Assembly (NCBI GenBank): GCA_017428385.1
Contig: JAFRQX010000025.1
Span: forward strand, 82,276-146,275
Origin: Clostridia bacterium
GTDB lineage: Bacteria; Bacillota; Clostridia; Christensenellales; Aristaeellaceae
Length of the DNA stretch: 64,000 nt
Reading direction: 5' to 3'
The notes under the pieces were generated by a model. It did not search any database. It saw only the letters and a list, made by a program, of their open reading frames with translations, and was not told the origin of the DNA. Below, piece by piece: positions 48,421-56,963 of this stretch. Every line of letters starts with the position of its first letter. Position 1 is the first letter of the stretch. Both the position numbers and the translations under genes were made by a program.

Positions 48421-50594
48421 GCCTTAAGCCGCACTTGTGCCGCCGGATAGTCTCCATGCATCTGCCCGAAACTGATTCCTTGTAGCAGTGCGGCGCCGGT
48501 CCATTCCTCCCCGTTATCCTCTCTCCGATACACAGCGTCCGCTTTCAGTCCCTGCAGCCGGACAAACGGGAATTTCCCGTTGGACCGCACGTGGGTGACC
48601 ACAAGGCTGATCAGCGCCTCTGACTGATCCGGGGATACCACCATCCAGGCCGTATAGTCCTCTTCACCCTCATCCAGCCGGTAATAATCCCCGCCTTCAA
48701 TCAGGGTCTCATAGCGGTGGAAGGTTTCAATCTGCTGTTTCACCGTTTTCTTTTCTTCATCCGTCAGTTTTGCCGGATTCAGTTCATATCCGAAGGTACC
48801 CGTCTGTGCCACAATGCCCCGGGTTTCCAGCGGCACTGTCCGGCCGGTCTGGTGATTCGGGCACGCAGATACATGAGATCCCATGGCGCACACCGGATAG
48901 CCATAGGAGGTGCCCTTCTGGATCTCCAGCCGTTCAATGGCATCCGTATTGTCGGAACACCAGATCTGCGGGCAGTAATAGAGCATGCCGGCGTCAAACC
49001 GGCCGCCGCCTCCGGAACAGCCTTCGATCATTACCTCCGGGAACGCTGTTGTCAGCTTGTTCAGCAGCCGGTAGGTACCCAGCATAAACCGATGTGCCGC
49101 CTCGCCCTGCCTGTCCGCAGGAAGCACGTTGGACCAGCAGTTAGCCACGCTCCGGTTGAAATCCCATTTAACATATTCAATCTGTGCATCCCTCAGGATG
49201 CTGCTGAGCTTATCAAACAGATAATCCTGGATTTCCTCTCTGCCCATGTCAAGCACCAGCTGGCGTCTGGAAACCATCGGCAGGCGGCCGGGATCCTGCA
49301 GCGCCCAATCAGGGTGCGCCCGGTACAGGTCGGAGTCCGGGCTGATCATTTCCGGCTCCACCCACAGGCCGAATTTCAGTCCCGTTTCGTGGATCCGTTC
49401 AGAAAGCTCCTTCAGGCTGCAGCCCAGCTTCCCTTCATTGCACACCCAGTCACCCAGGCTTGTGGTATCGTCATTACGTTTTCCGAACCAGCCGTCATCC
49501 AGCACCAGCATTTCCATGCCCAGTTCTTTGGCAGCTCCGGCAAGTTCAAGAATCTTTTCCGCGTCAAAATCAAAATAGCATGCTTCCCAGCTGTTCACCA
49601 GCACAGGCTTTTTCACATGCCTCCACCGGGGTGCGATTACTTGTTCCCGGATCACCCTGTGATAGTTCCGGCTCAGGGCGTTCAGGCCTTCCGTGCTGAA
49701 GGAAAGGATCGCTTCCGGCGTCTGGAAGCTTTCTCCCGGAGTCAGCCTCCATTCAAATTCTTCCGGATGAATTCCGCTGACCACACGAACGCTTCCCGCC
49801 TGGTCCACGCTGACCTCTTCCAGATGGTTTCCGGAATACATCAGCATAAAACCCCAGCATTCTCCCTGTCTCTCCGTTGCAGACGGCTCGCATAGGATGA
49901 TGAACGGATTGCTCTGGTGGCTGCTCATACCCCGTCTGGATTCAAACGCAAGGCGGCCGCCCTGCGGAATCTCCGTCCGTTCAGGTACCCGTTCCATGGC
50001 ATGGCGCCCATGAAAATGGATCACTTCCTTCTTTCCGTAAGGAAAATCCATGCATACCGACGCAGCTTTCTCCAGGGTGATATCTTCAGCCCCGCGGTTT
50101 TCAATCCGCACGCTCCGCACAATTACGTCCTGCTCTTCAAACAGCCAGTAGGTCAGGAATGCGTTCAATCCACTGACCTTATCCTCCAGCCGGATCTCCA
50201 GCCCTTCCGTTTCCGCATTCCCCCGCAATCCCGGCAGGCCCAGCGGCTTTTCCTTGCCCTTCAGCAGGCGGTGTTCCGCATAGCGCCAGTCCACGCTCCG
50301 GCTGCCGTCTGCCAGCTTCACCTTCACGGCGGCGGCGCGGTAGTCTCCCACCCCGTCCGTGGAGTATTCCTGGGGCAGCGTGTCCAGGGAATAATCAAAC
50401 CGGGTCTGCTGCTCATAGGGATTGCCGCTGAAACCGCGGTTTGCCATACGTATCCGGCCGCTCATGTCCGATCCGGTTTTCAGCCCGTACCAGACTTGCA
50501 GCAGCACGCCCGTCTCATCCGCCTTCATCTGGTATTCTGTATGGATTGTTTCCAGGGAAAACAGTCTTTCCTTTTCTTTAATCCGTATGCTCAC
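48408..50594 (-). CDS. alpha-galactosidase (GH36)
   Basis: A protein of about 728 residues hydrolysing terminal alpha-galactosides such as melibiose and raffinose. The beta-supersandwich N-terminal domain is followed by the TIM barrel: PVLVNSWEACYFDFDAEKIL, LVLDDGWFGKRNDD and FGLWVEPEMISPDSDLYR are classic GH36. The nucleophile Asp is in YVKWDFNRSVANCW and the acid/base Asp in IWCSDNTDAIERL. GCSGGGGRFDAGMLYY lies between. No signal peptide, so intracellular. The GTG start is chosen because AGAGGA precedes it; an ATG 42 nt upstream has none. No sugar transporter adjoins. Confidence 0.93.
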   Translation of the reverse strand: MSIRIKEKERLFSLETIHTEYQMKADETGVLLQVWYGLKTGSDMSGRIRMANRGFSGNPYEQQTRFDYSLDTLPQEYSTDGVGDYRAAAVKVKLADGSRSVDWRYAEHRLLKGKEKPLGLPGLRGNAETEGLEIRLEDKVSGLNAFLTYWLFEEQDVIVRSVRIENRGAEDITLEKAASVCMDFPYGKKEVIHFHGRHAMERVPERTEIPQGGRLAFESRRGMSSHQSNPFIILCEPSATERQGECWGFMLMYSGNHLEEVSVDQAGSVRVVSGIHPEEFEWRLTPGESFQTPEAILSFSTEGLNALSRNYHRVIREQVIAPRWRHVKKPVLVNSWEACYFDFDAEKILELAGAAKELGMEMLVLDDGWFGKRNDDTTSLGDWVCNEGKLGCSLKELSERIHETGLKFGLWVEPEMISPDSDLYRAHPDWALQDPGRLPMVSRRQLVLDMGREEIQDYLFDKLSSILRDAQIEYVKWDFNRSVANCWSNVLPADRQGEAAHRFMLGTYRLLNKLTTAFPEVMIEGCSGGGGRFDAGMLYYCPQIWCSDNTDAIERLEIQKGTSYGYPVCAMGSHVSACPNHQTGRTVPLETRGIVAQTGTFGYELNPAKLTDEEKKTVKQQIETFHRYETLIEGGDYYRLDEGEEDYTAWMVVSPDQSEALISLVVTHVRSNGKFPFVRLQGLKADAVYRREDNGEEWTGAALLQGISFGQMHGDYPAAQVRLKAINN

Positions 50595-50680
50595 TGCATC
50601 CTCTTTCCGGGTCTTTTCTCCCAAGCTTTTTAGCATGTGTATCTTATCATAATCACAGGATTCTTCAAGACAGAATCCGT

Positions 50681-51331
50681 TTATTTAACCATCAGTCCGT
50701 CTGGTTCCACATGGCAGGAAAGGAACAGGATTTCCACCCCGGCTTCCCTGGCCTCCTGCATTGCGGTTCCGAACTCCGCATGAGTCTGTATGTTGGGCCG
50801 AACCTCTGTAATCCCGTCCATCTGGATCGCAAATGCAATCGCTGCCCTATACCCGTCCTTCACGGCCTTTGCCAGTTCCCGCAGATGTTTGACGCCACGC
50901 TCTGTTGGGGCATCCGGGAAATAACCGATTCCGTCAATCTCCAGCGTACAGCCTTTGACCTCCATCAGGGTTCGTTCCGTGCCGCGTTCCATATAGAAGT
51001 CGATTCTTGAATCACCATAGGTATATTCCGGAACAATCACGTCATACTGCTGCCGTTCCATCCATTCCCGCACGACAACGTTCGGCGCCTGGCTGTCAAT
51101 ATTGACCAGCAGGCCGTTTTCTTTCCGGACCGTCACCAGGTCATACTTGGTCTTCCTGCCTTCCGTACCCGGTGCCGTCAGCCAGACCTCCGCCCCGGGC
51201 AGGAGCAGTTCCCTGCACCGTCCGGTATTCTTGACGTGTACCGTTTCCCTGCGGCCGTCCAGCTCCACATGGGCAATAAACCGGTTCGGTCTGTCCAGAA
51301 AGGTTCCCCTTGTAATATTGCTGTATTTCAT
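50681..51331 (-). CDS. sfsA: SfsA family DNA/RNA nuclease-like protein
   Basis: A 216-residue protein. It starts FLDRPNRFIAHVELDGRRET and continues VHVKNTGRCRELLLPGAEVW, typical of SfsA; the C-terminal nuclease-like domain has YGDSRIDFYME, LMEVKGCTLE and YFPDAPTERGVKHLREL with the D-(E/D)xK residues. First described as a sugar fermentation stimulation protein, it has structural features of a nuclease. Standard family length. It lies 87 bp upstream of the alpha-galactosidase gene and may share its transcript. Confidence 0.93.
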   Translation of the reverse strand: MKYSNITRGTFLDRPNRFIAHVELDGRRETVHVKNTGRCRELLLPGAEVWLTAPGTEGRKTKYDLVTVRKENGLLVNIDSQAPNVVVREWMERQQYDVIVPEYTYGDSRIDFYMERGTERTLMEVKGCTLEIDGIGYFPDAPTERGVKHLRELAKAVKDGYRAAIAFAIQMDGITEVRPNIQTHAEFGTAMQEAREAGVEILFLSCHVEPDGLMVK

Positions 51332-51438
51332 ACGCTTCTGTCTTTCATTTCAGTGTTTAAAAACCATCCTGCAGCCGAATCATATCATTGTTTTCATCCG
51401 CAGTGCAAGCTGTTTAATGAGAGGATATGTCCAGTCTG

Positions 51439-51466
51439 TTGACATCCTGTAAAACCATGATAGAAT
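51439..51466 (+). promoter_or_regulatory. promoter of the MATE gene
   Basis: TTGACA (51439-51444), a 16-bp spacer and TAGAAT (51461-51466). The leader of about 95 nt can form a GCCGG/CCGGC hairpin followed by TTTTA just before the ribosome-binding site. Confidence 0.65.
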
Positions 51467-51568
51467 GACCGTTGCAATCAGTCTTTAGCCTGCCGGATAA
51501 GGTTTCAGCGTCGATCTGTCCGAACCCCGACCGGCTGTTTTATCTGGAAGAGGAGTCATCAGAAACAA

Positions 51569-52954
51569 GTGCGGGAAAGAAGCAGATTTGACCGGACCAT
51601 GCTTGGAACGGTCTTCACCCTGGCCTGGCCGACCATGCTGGAGCAGCTGACACAGACTGCTGTCCAGTATATCGATACGGCAATGGTCGGTTCCCTGGGT
51701 ACGCAGGCCACAGCCGCTGTTGGTGCCACGGGCACGGTAAACTGGCTGATCGGCAGTGTCGTTTCTGCCGTCGGCATTGGTTTCCTTGCCTATATCGCCA
51801 GGAAAATCGGCGCAAGTCAGCCTGAGGCAGCCCGCAAGGCCAGCGCACAGGCCTGCACCATTACCCTGCTGCTCGGTTCATTGCTGACCCTCCTGACAGT
51901 CATGGCCGCCCGTCATGTACCAGTCTGGATGCAGGTTGATTCCGCCATCCGGGGGCTCGCGTCAGAATACTTCCTGATTATCTATATCCCCATGCTTTTC
52001 CGGACAGCATCCATTCTGCTTGGAACGGTCCTGCGCTCCGCCGGAGATACCCGGACGCCGATGAGGATCGGCCTGATTGTGAACGGTATCAATGTGTTGC
52101 TGAACATCCTGCTGATATATCCCTCCCGTACACTGTCCGTCCTGAACCTGTCCATTCCCTTCCCGGGGGCCGGTCTCGGTGTGAAGGGCGCCGCTCTGGC
52201 CAGCGCCGTTTCCTTCGTCTACGGCGGTCTGGCAATGACACGGGCTTTGTGGAAGCATCCCGTCATCTCACCCGTCGGCCAGTCCTTCCGGCCCGATCCG
52301 GTGATCCTGCGTCCCTGTTTCCGGGTGGCTCTTCCGAACCTGGGTCAGCGCTTTGCCACTTCCTTCGGTTATGTGGTTTTCGCTTCCATGATCAATGCCC
52401 TCGGCGGCATATCCACTGCAGCCCATACAATCGCAAACACGGTTGAAAGTGCCTTCTACATCCCGGGCTGGGGTATGCAGACAGCCGCAGCCACGTTAAG
52501 CGGAAACGCCTATGGTGCGAAGGATCATGACAGGCTCAAACGGCTGGGAAGCACGATTCTTCCGCTTGAAGTAGGGCTGATGATCGTCTCCGGCGGCCTT
52601 CTCTTCCTGTTTGCGGAGCCTTTGGTTCGCCTTTTCAGCGCGGATGAGAGCGTAATCCGCCTTGGCACCACCGTTTTGCGGATGGTCGCAGTTTCCGAAC
52701 CGTTCTACGGTGTTCCGATCGTTGTGGAAGGCCTGATGCAGGGCGTCGGAAAAACCACAGCTCCCTTTGTTTATAACGTGATCTGCATGTGGGCCGTCCG
52801 GATTGCCGGAACCTTTATCTGCACGCAGCTGCTGGGTCTGGGCCTGGTTTCTGCCTGGGGCTGTATGATCGGCCACAACATGCTGCTTTTCGTTTTCTTT
52901 GTCTGGCACTATCTGTCCGGCCGTTGGGATCCCTTCATCAGTAGCAGGAAATGA
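51569..52954 (+). CDS. MATE family efflux transporter
   Basis: A 461-residue transporter with 12 helices exporting drugs or metabolites in exchange for Na+ or H+. MLGTVFTLAWPTMLEQLTQT opens the first half and TAAVGATGTVNWLIGSVVSA is conserved; the second half begins FRVALPNLGQRFATSFGYVV. The start used is GTG with AGGAG 13 nt upstream; an ATG 30 nt downstream is an alternative. It has its own promoter and a small conserved gene follows. Confidence 0.88.
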   Translation: MRERSRFDRTMLGTVFTLAWPTMLEQLTQTAVQYIDTAMVGSLGTQATAAVGATGTVNWLIGSVVSAVGIGFLAYIARKIGASQPEAARKASAQACTITLLLGSLLTLLTVMAARHVPVWMQVDSAIRGLASEYFLIIYIPMLFRTASILLGTVLRSAGDTRTPMRIGLIVNGINVLLNILLIYPSRTLSVLNLSIPFPGAGLGVKGAALASAVSFVYGGLAMTRALWKHPVISPVGQSFRPDPVILRPCFRVALPNLGQRFATSFGYVVFASMINALGGISTAAHTIANTVESAFYIPGWGMQTAAATLSGNAYGAKDHDRLKRLGSTILPLEVGLMIVSGGLLFLFAEPLVRLFSADESVIRLGTTVLRMVAVSEPFYGVPIVVEGLMQGVGKTTAPFVYNVICMWAVRIAGTFICTQLLGLGLVSAWGCMIGHNMLLFVFFVWHYLSGRWDPFISSRK

Positions 52955-52996
52955 TAAAGCGTTTATTGGTCTCCGCAGAAAGAGAGGTATGCTTTC

Positions 52997-53179
52997 ATGG
53001 ATTCATCACTTCGCCATACGGATCCTGATCTTCACAAAGAACAGCTGAAACAGTTATTTCTGAGCCAGAAGCAGACGCTGGATACGTTTTTACAGAACGG
53101 AGCCATTACAAAGGCCCAGTATGACAAATCCCTTGGTGATCTGACCCGGAAGATGGGAATAACTCCGGAAGAGGAATAA
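52997..53179 (+). CDS. small conserved protein (SHOCT-like)
   Basis: A 60-residue protein with an AGAGAGG site. The segment HKEQLKQLFLSQKQTLDTFL followed by QNGAITKAQYDKSLGDLTRK resembles SHOCT-type small helical domains, which mediate oligomerisation. Such short proteins are widespread in Clostridia and have no known job. It sits 42 bp after a MATE gene and just before a bidirectional terminator. Confidence 0.75.
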   Translation: MDSSLRHTDPDLHKEQLKQLFLSQKQTLDTFLQNGAITKAQYDKSLGDLTRKMGITPEEE

Positions 53180-53193
53180 ACCGTCTGAAGCCG

Positions 53194-53231
53194 AAAAAAG
53201 GCCTCTGTTTCTGTTGAAACAGAGGCCTTTT
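53194..53231. terminator. bidirectional intrinsic terminator
   Basis: GGCCTCTGTTTC-tgtt-GAAACAGAGGCC with A and T tracts on either side, between converging genes. Confidence 0.92.
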
Positions 53232-53263
53232 GTGTGCAGTTTCGTGGTAATGCCTTATCTTGC

Positions 53264-54247
53264 TTACACCGTTTCACCTTCGATGATTTTTCCGACTACG
53301 GTGACCTGCTTCGGTATGTGGGTATCCGGATACTCTATCGCGTCAATCAGCATGCTGAATACTTCCTGGGCAATCCTTGTGCAATCCTGGCTGAATGTTG
53401 TCAGACGTGGGGTAATAATCTGGCTCATAAGTGTTCCGTCATATCCAACCAGGGCAATATCTTCCGGCACCTTGATGCCCTTCGCATGCAGCCGCGCCAT
53501 CGCGCCCACAGCGCTTCCATCATCCGGACAAAGGACGCAGGTAGGCCGGTCCGGAAGTTTCATCAGCTCAAGGATATCCTCCGTGCAAGCCACAGCGTTC
53601 TGGAAAAGTCCTTCACGAACATATTCCACCGGAACCCTGACGCCCAATTCAACACATGCTTTATAGAAACCGGCCAGGCGCTCACGGCTGACCATTCCCT
53701 TCTGACCCTGGATAATGGCAATTTTCCGGTGCCCATGCAGGTATACATGGCGGACAATCTGTTCCATACTGGCCCGGTTATCACTGGTCACACAATCAAC
53801 GCCTTCATAGGTGTGGTCAACAATGACCGTGGGAATGCTGCTGGTTGCAAGATGCATAATTCCGGCGGCATCGAAATCCGCCTGGACAACAATTACACCG
53901 TCCAGGCATCTTTGCCGGGCATTCTCATAATACTGCTGGCCTGTAAAGTCACCCCGGCCTATAAAGGTCAGGTCATATCCAAGTTTCTCCGATTCACGCC
54001 GGAGGGAATCGAAAAGAGTGCTGAAATACACATGGGTCATCATATCTTCATAGATGATACCAATGTTGTTTGATTTGCTTGTCTTCAGCGTCCTGGCGGC
54101 TGCATTCGGATAATATCCCATTTCTTTTGCCGTCTGGCAGATAAACGCAGTCCTTTCCTTGCCTTCATTGGTTAAACCGTTTAAAGCGCGTGAAACAGTC
54201 GCAATTGAAACACCGCATGCCTCAGCTATATCCTTCAGTCTGACCAT
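53264..54247 (-). CDS. LacI family transcriptional regulator
   Basis: A protein of about 327 residues. The N-terminal HTH is VRLKDIAEACGVSIATVSRA followed by LNGLTNEGKERTAFICQTAK, with the hinge helix NAAARTLKTSKS. The periplasmic-binding-like domain has NIGIIYEDMMTHVYFSTLFD, DGVIVVQADFD, VTSDNRASMEQIV and VGYDGTLMSQIITPRLTTFS. The start MVRLKD has GAAAGG upstream; a longer frame covers the promoter. It probably binds a sugar effector. Its own promoter overlaps a dyad, so autoregulation is likely. No sugar operon is next to it. Confidence 0.92.
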   Translation of the reverse strand: MVRLKDIAEACGVSIATVSRALNGLTNEGKERTAFICQTAKEMGYYPNAAARTLKTSKSNNIGIIYEDMMTHVYFSTLFDSLRRESEKLGYDLTFIGRGDFTGQQYYENARQRCLDGVIVVQADFDAAGIMHLATSSIPTVIVDHTYEGVDCVTSDNRASMEQIVRHVYLHGHRKIAIIQGQKGMVSRERLAGFYKACVELGVRVPVEYVREGLFQNAVACTEDILELMKLPDRPTCVLCPDDGSAVGAMARLHAKGIKVPEDIALVGYDGTLMSQIITPRLTTFSQDCTRIAQEVFSMLIDAIEYPDTHIPKQVTVVGKIIEGETV

Positions 54248-54297
54248 ATCCGAACCTTTTCTTTCTGCTAGATTGTAATCGTTTTCTGTCATTGTCT

Positions 54298-54333
54298 ATT
54301 GTAAACCAAGCTTGTTAATCGTGTCAACGATTA
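54298..54333 (-). promoter_or_regulatory. lacI-type promoter with operator dyad
   Basis: On the minus strand TTGACA (54322-54327), an 18-bp spacer and TACAAT (54298-54303). A perfect dyad TAATCGT-gtca-ACGATTA (54316-54333) spans the -35 box. Confidence 0.75.
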
Positions 54334-54368
54334 CATAGTCATACTCAATGGATAGTTTTTGTTCTTTA

Positions 54369-54586
54369 AAGACAAGGGGACGGTTCTTTTGTCTTATTGG
54401 AGCTCGACGGGATTCGAATTCCGTTCGCTCAATGGTCGCCCGAAACCCTTGGAGCGCATTCCGTTCTCCCTTTCGCGCTAACAAACTCGCCTCACTTCCG
54501 GCTTTGCCGGACAGCACACCGTGCTGACATTCGGCTCCTTTGCCGTTCCCTATGGTCGTGTGGTTCAGATCCCTGCCGGACTCAAA
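54369..54586. repeat. orphan tRNA-derived repeat, copy C
   Basis: No gene. After AAGGGGACGGTTC the sequence GGAGCTCGACGGGATTCGAA (54399-54418) looks like a tRNA 3' end, and AGATCCCTGCCGGACT is a partial mirror copy at the far end. The internal block shares TTCCGTTCGCTCAATGGTCG and TTTCGCGCTAACAAACTCG with copy B at 23.5 kb. Confidence 0.6.
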
Positions 54587-54590
54587 CCAA

Positions 54591-54624
54591 CAGAAAAAGC
54601 TCTCCACAAGGGAGAGCTTTTCTG
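54591..54624 (-). terminator. intrinsic terminator of the phosphatase gene
   Basis: GCTCTCC and GGAGAGC with a 5-nt loop, extended by A/T pairs; on the minus strand it ends in five T. Confidence 0.85.
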
Positions 54625-54626
54625 TT

Positions 54627-55352
54627 TTATTCGTTTCTGTATTCTGTGTAAAACGGATGCATATCATCCAGCCGCAACAGCATGGGGCTTCCTCCGTCTG
54701 CCGCTCCGGTATCAATATCCACCCAGGTTTTCGTCACAAGCATCTGACCGTCTGCACCCACACCATACTCATGCGTCGGCGTATGACCGATAATGACCAG
54801 CTTGTTATCCCAGTATCTGTCTTCCAGGACCGGACGCGTCCACATCAGTTCAAACGCATCGTATTCATCCATTCTTTTCTCCGGTGCGAAATCCTTCAGT
54901 CCTCCATGCACCAGCACAAAGCGCTTCATCGGCACAGCTGTTTCCACATATATTGGAGCCGACCGGATATAATCCAGCAGCCTGTTCAGCTCTTCCGGAT
55001 CTTTTTCCTTCAGTTTCATCATGTTTTCTATGGTGATAGAACTGCCGTTCCGGTTCCAGTGTTTCAAAGCGCGTTCCTGCTCCGGCGTCAGTGATTCTTC
55101 CTCTGCCTGGCTCTCATCCCTGGTAAACAGGAAATCGCATTTCAGCAGCATATCCTCGTGGTTTCCCTTGATGAAGGTCACGTTTTCCTGCCGCATCATC
55201 CAGCGCAGCATGGCGATTCCACCGTCGCCGAAGCGGTCAATCACGTCCCCGATTACATACAGATGATCTGATGACAAGAAGCCCGCCTTTTCAAGCATTT
55301 TAAGAAATTGGTCCAGAGGAAATCCATGTAAGTCCGAAGTCGCAAAAAGCAT
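54627..55352 (-). CDS. PPP-family metallophosphatase
   Basis: A protein of about 241 residues with the full PPP motif set: DLH in MLFATSDLHGFPLDQFL, GDVIDRFGDGG, GNHEDML, VHGG and GHTP. These bind two metals. Members act as serine/threonine phosphatases or as diadenosine polyphosphate hydrolases like PrpE. The start MLFATSDLHG is chosen because the family begins there and GGAAA lies upstream; in-frame ATGs occur 45 and 87 nt further up. It is expressed on its own with a terminator at its end. Confidence 0.85.
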   Translation of the reverse strand: MLFATSDLHGFPLDQFLKMLEKAGFLSSDHLYVIGDVIDRFGDGGIAMLRWMMRQENVTFIKGNHEDMLLKCDFLFTRDESQAEEESLTPEQERALKHWNRNGSSITIENMMKLKEKDPEELNRLLDYIRSAPIYVETAVPMKRFVLVHGGLKDFAPEKRMDEYDAFELMWTRPVLEDRYWDNKLVIIGHTPTHEYGVGADGQMLVTKTWVDIDTGAADGGSPMLLRLDDMHPFYTEYRNE

Positions 55353-55467
55353 TGTTGTTTCCAGTCTTTCCAATCGTTCTGGTATCACCGCGTTCATAAC
55401 GCGTTTATGAATACTATCACACATACGCGCACAAAACAAGCCAACAGGACAAGGGGAAGCGGCTTGA

Positions 55468-55706
55468 GGCGGGTGGGAGCCCGGCGGGATTCCTCCGCAA
55501 GCTCAATCGGCGCAGCGGTTCTTGCTTCCGCTGCAAACCGCTGCTTGTTTCGCTTGACTCACTCACCTCGTTTTCGCCTTCGGCGAATGCCCCACTGGGG
55601 CACCACTCGGATCATTCCCCCACTCCCTACGGTCGTGCGTTCGGATCCCTGCCGGACTAAAACCAAAGAAAAATACCACCCATGAAGGGTGGTATTTTTC
55701 TTTGGT
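55468..55706. repeat. tRNA-derived repeat, copy D, next to the tRNA-Arg remnant
   Basis: GAGCCCGGCGGGATTC occurs at 55477-55492 and again in the tRNA remnant at 55707-55722; GGATCCCTGCCGGACT (55643-55658) is a mirror copy with 13 of 16 matches. Between them are short palindromes such as TTCGCCTTCGGCGAA and TGCCCCACTGGGGCA. No gene. Confidence 0.65.
55662..55706. terminator. tRNA-Arg terminator in an extended palindrome
   Basis: ACCAAAGAAAAATACCACCC-atgaa-GGGTGGTATTTTTCTTTGGT, about 20 bp. The outer arm pairs with the tRNA CCA end, as for tRNA-Val. Confidence 0.85.
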
Positions 55707-55747
55707 GAGCCCGGCGGGATTCGAACCCACGACCTTTTGATTCGTAG
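55703..55747 (-). other. prophage attachment site in the tRNA-Arg 3' end
   Basis: The last 45 nt of a tRNA-Arg(ACG) gene: anticodon loop CTACGAA, then AGGTC, T-arm GTGGGTTCGAATCCCGC, acceptor CGGGCTC and ACCA. The 5' half is missing; the sequence changes to unrelated DNA at 55748 and phage genes follow. This is the duplicated core left when a phage integrates at a tRNA 3' end. The intact tRNA should be at the other prophage end, outside the window. Confidence 0.8.
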
Positions 55748-55976
55748 GCAGGGTTTTACAGGACTGAAAACCCTTATAAATCAATGCTCACAGCCGTCCA
55801 AAATCTACAAAAACCGATTTTGACCCCCGTTTGACCACTTTATCAAAATTTTCTCCCCACTATTAGCAAACCGTTCCGTTTTCTTTTTATGACGCTGTAA
55901 ATGAGAGAATTGATCAGAAACCGTTTTTGTCTGGAAACATCTTTCTTTTTTGTACAAGAAGCCTATAAAAGGGCAT

Positions 55977-56071
55977 AAAAAAAGAAGCGGAGCAGGCATT
56001 AGCGCTAAATACGCTGGCGCCACTAAGCACGAACCAGAATACCAGTTCTACCTCAACTTCCGCTTCTTAAT
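55977..56071 (-). ncRNA. candidate structured small RNA of the prophage
   Basis: About 95 nt read on the minus strand. A 10-bp closing stem AAGAAGCGGA/TCCGCTTCTT ends in a run of seven U. Inside are a hairpin GAAC-TGGTATTCTG-GTTC and a second folded segment (TTAGTGGCGCC...GCGCTAA). A strong promoter ends 7 nt before it, and no convincing frame or ribosome-binding site is present. I do not recognise it as a known RNA family. Confidence 0.6.
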
Positions 56072-56077
56072 TGTGAT

Positions 56078-56105
56078 ATTATAGCATTCTTACTGCCAAT
56101 ATCAA
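56078..56105 (-). promoter_or_regulatory. promoter of the candidate small RNA
   Basis: On the minus strand TTGATA (56100-56105), a 16-bp spacer and consensus TATAAT (56078-56083) with TGC before it. Confidence 0.75.
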
Positions 56106-56368
56106 TTATCTCCACAGTACATTCTTCCGATTGCATATACTAGCATCAGTGCTTCTTTAAACTGTTCTACCTGCTCCTCATCAGACAATCTTAACGTATA
56201 ATCCCTATAAAACTGTTTCCCCAAATCCATCAGATTTTCTTCATTATAATCCCGAATTCCACTCTTTCCTACGCCTCGCATATATGCCGTAGAAAATGTT
56301 TCTTGCGAGATTTCTTCATTGAATAGCTTTAACAAATCATTCTTTATTTCATACTCTTTCTCAGTCAC
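56102..56368 (-). CDS. hypothetical prophage protein
   Basis: An 88-residue acidic helical protein with a GTG start and AAAGG about 11 nt upstream. No family recognised; QFYRDYTLRLSDEEQVEQFK and LMLVYAIGRMYCGDN are its most regular segments. AT-richer than the phage genes beside it, so it may be a later insertion (moron) near the attachment site. Confidence 0.55.
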   Translation of the reverse strand: MTEKEYEIKNDLLKLFNEEISQETFSTAYMRGVGKSGIRDYNEENLMDLGKQFYRDYTLRLSDEEQVEQFKEALMLVYAIGRMYCGDN

Positions 56369-56478
56369 TATACATCAAACCTTTTTCCAACAGATTATCT
56401 TACCCGTACATGATACTGCATGGGGATGGCACTAAAAAAAGGCTGCCGCATGAAAGCAGCAGCCAATTCAATTACATA

Positions 56479-56742
56479 TCAATTTCTATTATCATCCCAC
56501 GGTTCCTCATATCCCATCGCCCGTTCGCTGTCCCCGATCCCGGCCGTGGTGGGATCCACGATCACACCGATGAGTCCCAGGAATGTCAGCACCTGGTTGA
56601 GCAGCTGCACAACCAGGCTCTGCGTCACCGCCGGGAAAACATCAAACAATCCCAGCATGGAATACACAAATCCAATGATCAGGCTGCAGAAACTTCCCAG
56701 CCACACCTTATTCTTGAAGCGGACTTTCCAGTTCAGTTTCAT
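56479..56742 (-). CDS. phage holin, phiLC3 family
   Basis: An 87-residue holin. It starts MKLNWKVRFKNKVWLGSFCS and ends with a hydrophobic segment then GLIGVIVDPTTAGIGDSERAMGYEEPWDD, the phiLC3 signature. Two membrane helices (residues about 14-33 and 41-60) form the lesion that lets endolysin reach the wall. The start is chosen for AAAGGATG upstream, inside the end of the preceding gene. Confidence 0.92.
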   Translation of the reverse strand: MKLNWKVRFKNKVWLGSFCSLIIGFVYSMLGLFDVFPAVTQSLVVQLLNQVLTFLGLIGVIVDPTTAGIGDSERAMGYEEPWDDNRN

Positions 56743-56747
56743 AAAAA

Positions 56748-56963
56748 TCATCCTTTCATATCTTTTACTTCTGCCTGCAGGTTTTTCACCGTTTCCTCCA
56801 GGCGGTACATACGTTCCACAACGCTGTTGTGCTTGTCGACCTTCTCCTCAAGCTTTTCCAGCCGGTAAGCCACCAGCGCTGCCTGTTTCCGGTTGCTCAT
56901 ATAAACGCCCAGAAAAGCAAAGCCGGCAGTGATCAGGGCAACCACGATGGTCTCAATGTTCAT
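56748..56963 (-). CDS. small membrane/coiled-coil phage protein
   Basis: A 71-residue protein with an N-terminal membrane helix (ETIVVALITAGFAFLGVYMS) and a C-terminal coiled coil (RLEKLEEKVDKHNSVVERMY). This layout matches XhlA-like lysis accessory proteins. It overlaps the endolysin stop by 4 nt (ATGA) and lies 5 bp before the holin gene, so the three form a lysis cassette. Confidence 0.8.
   Translation of the reverse strand: MNIETIVVALITAGFAFLGVYMSNRKQAALVAYRLEKLEEKVDKHNSVVERMYRLEETVKNLQAEVKDMKG

Noticed and set aside
54399..54418. A tRNA gene at the GACGGGATTCGAA sequence
   Set aside because: Only the T-loop and part of the acceptor resemble a tRNA; no anticodon arm or D-arm can be found, so it is kept as a repeat only.
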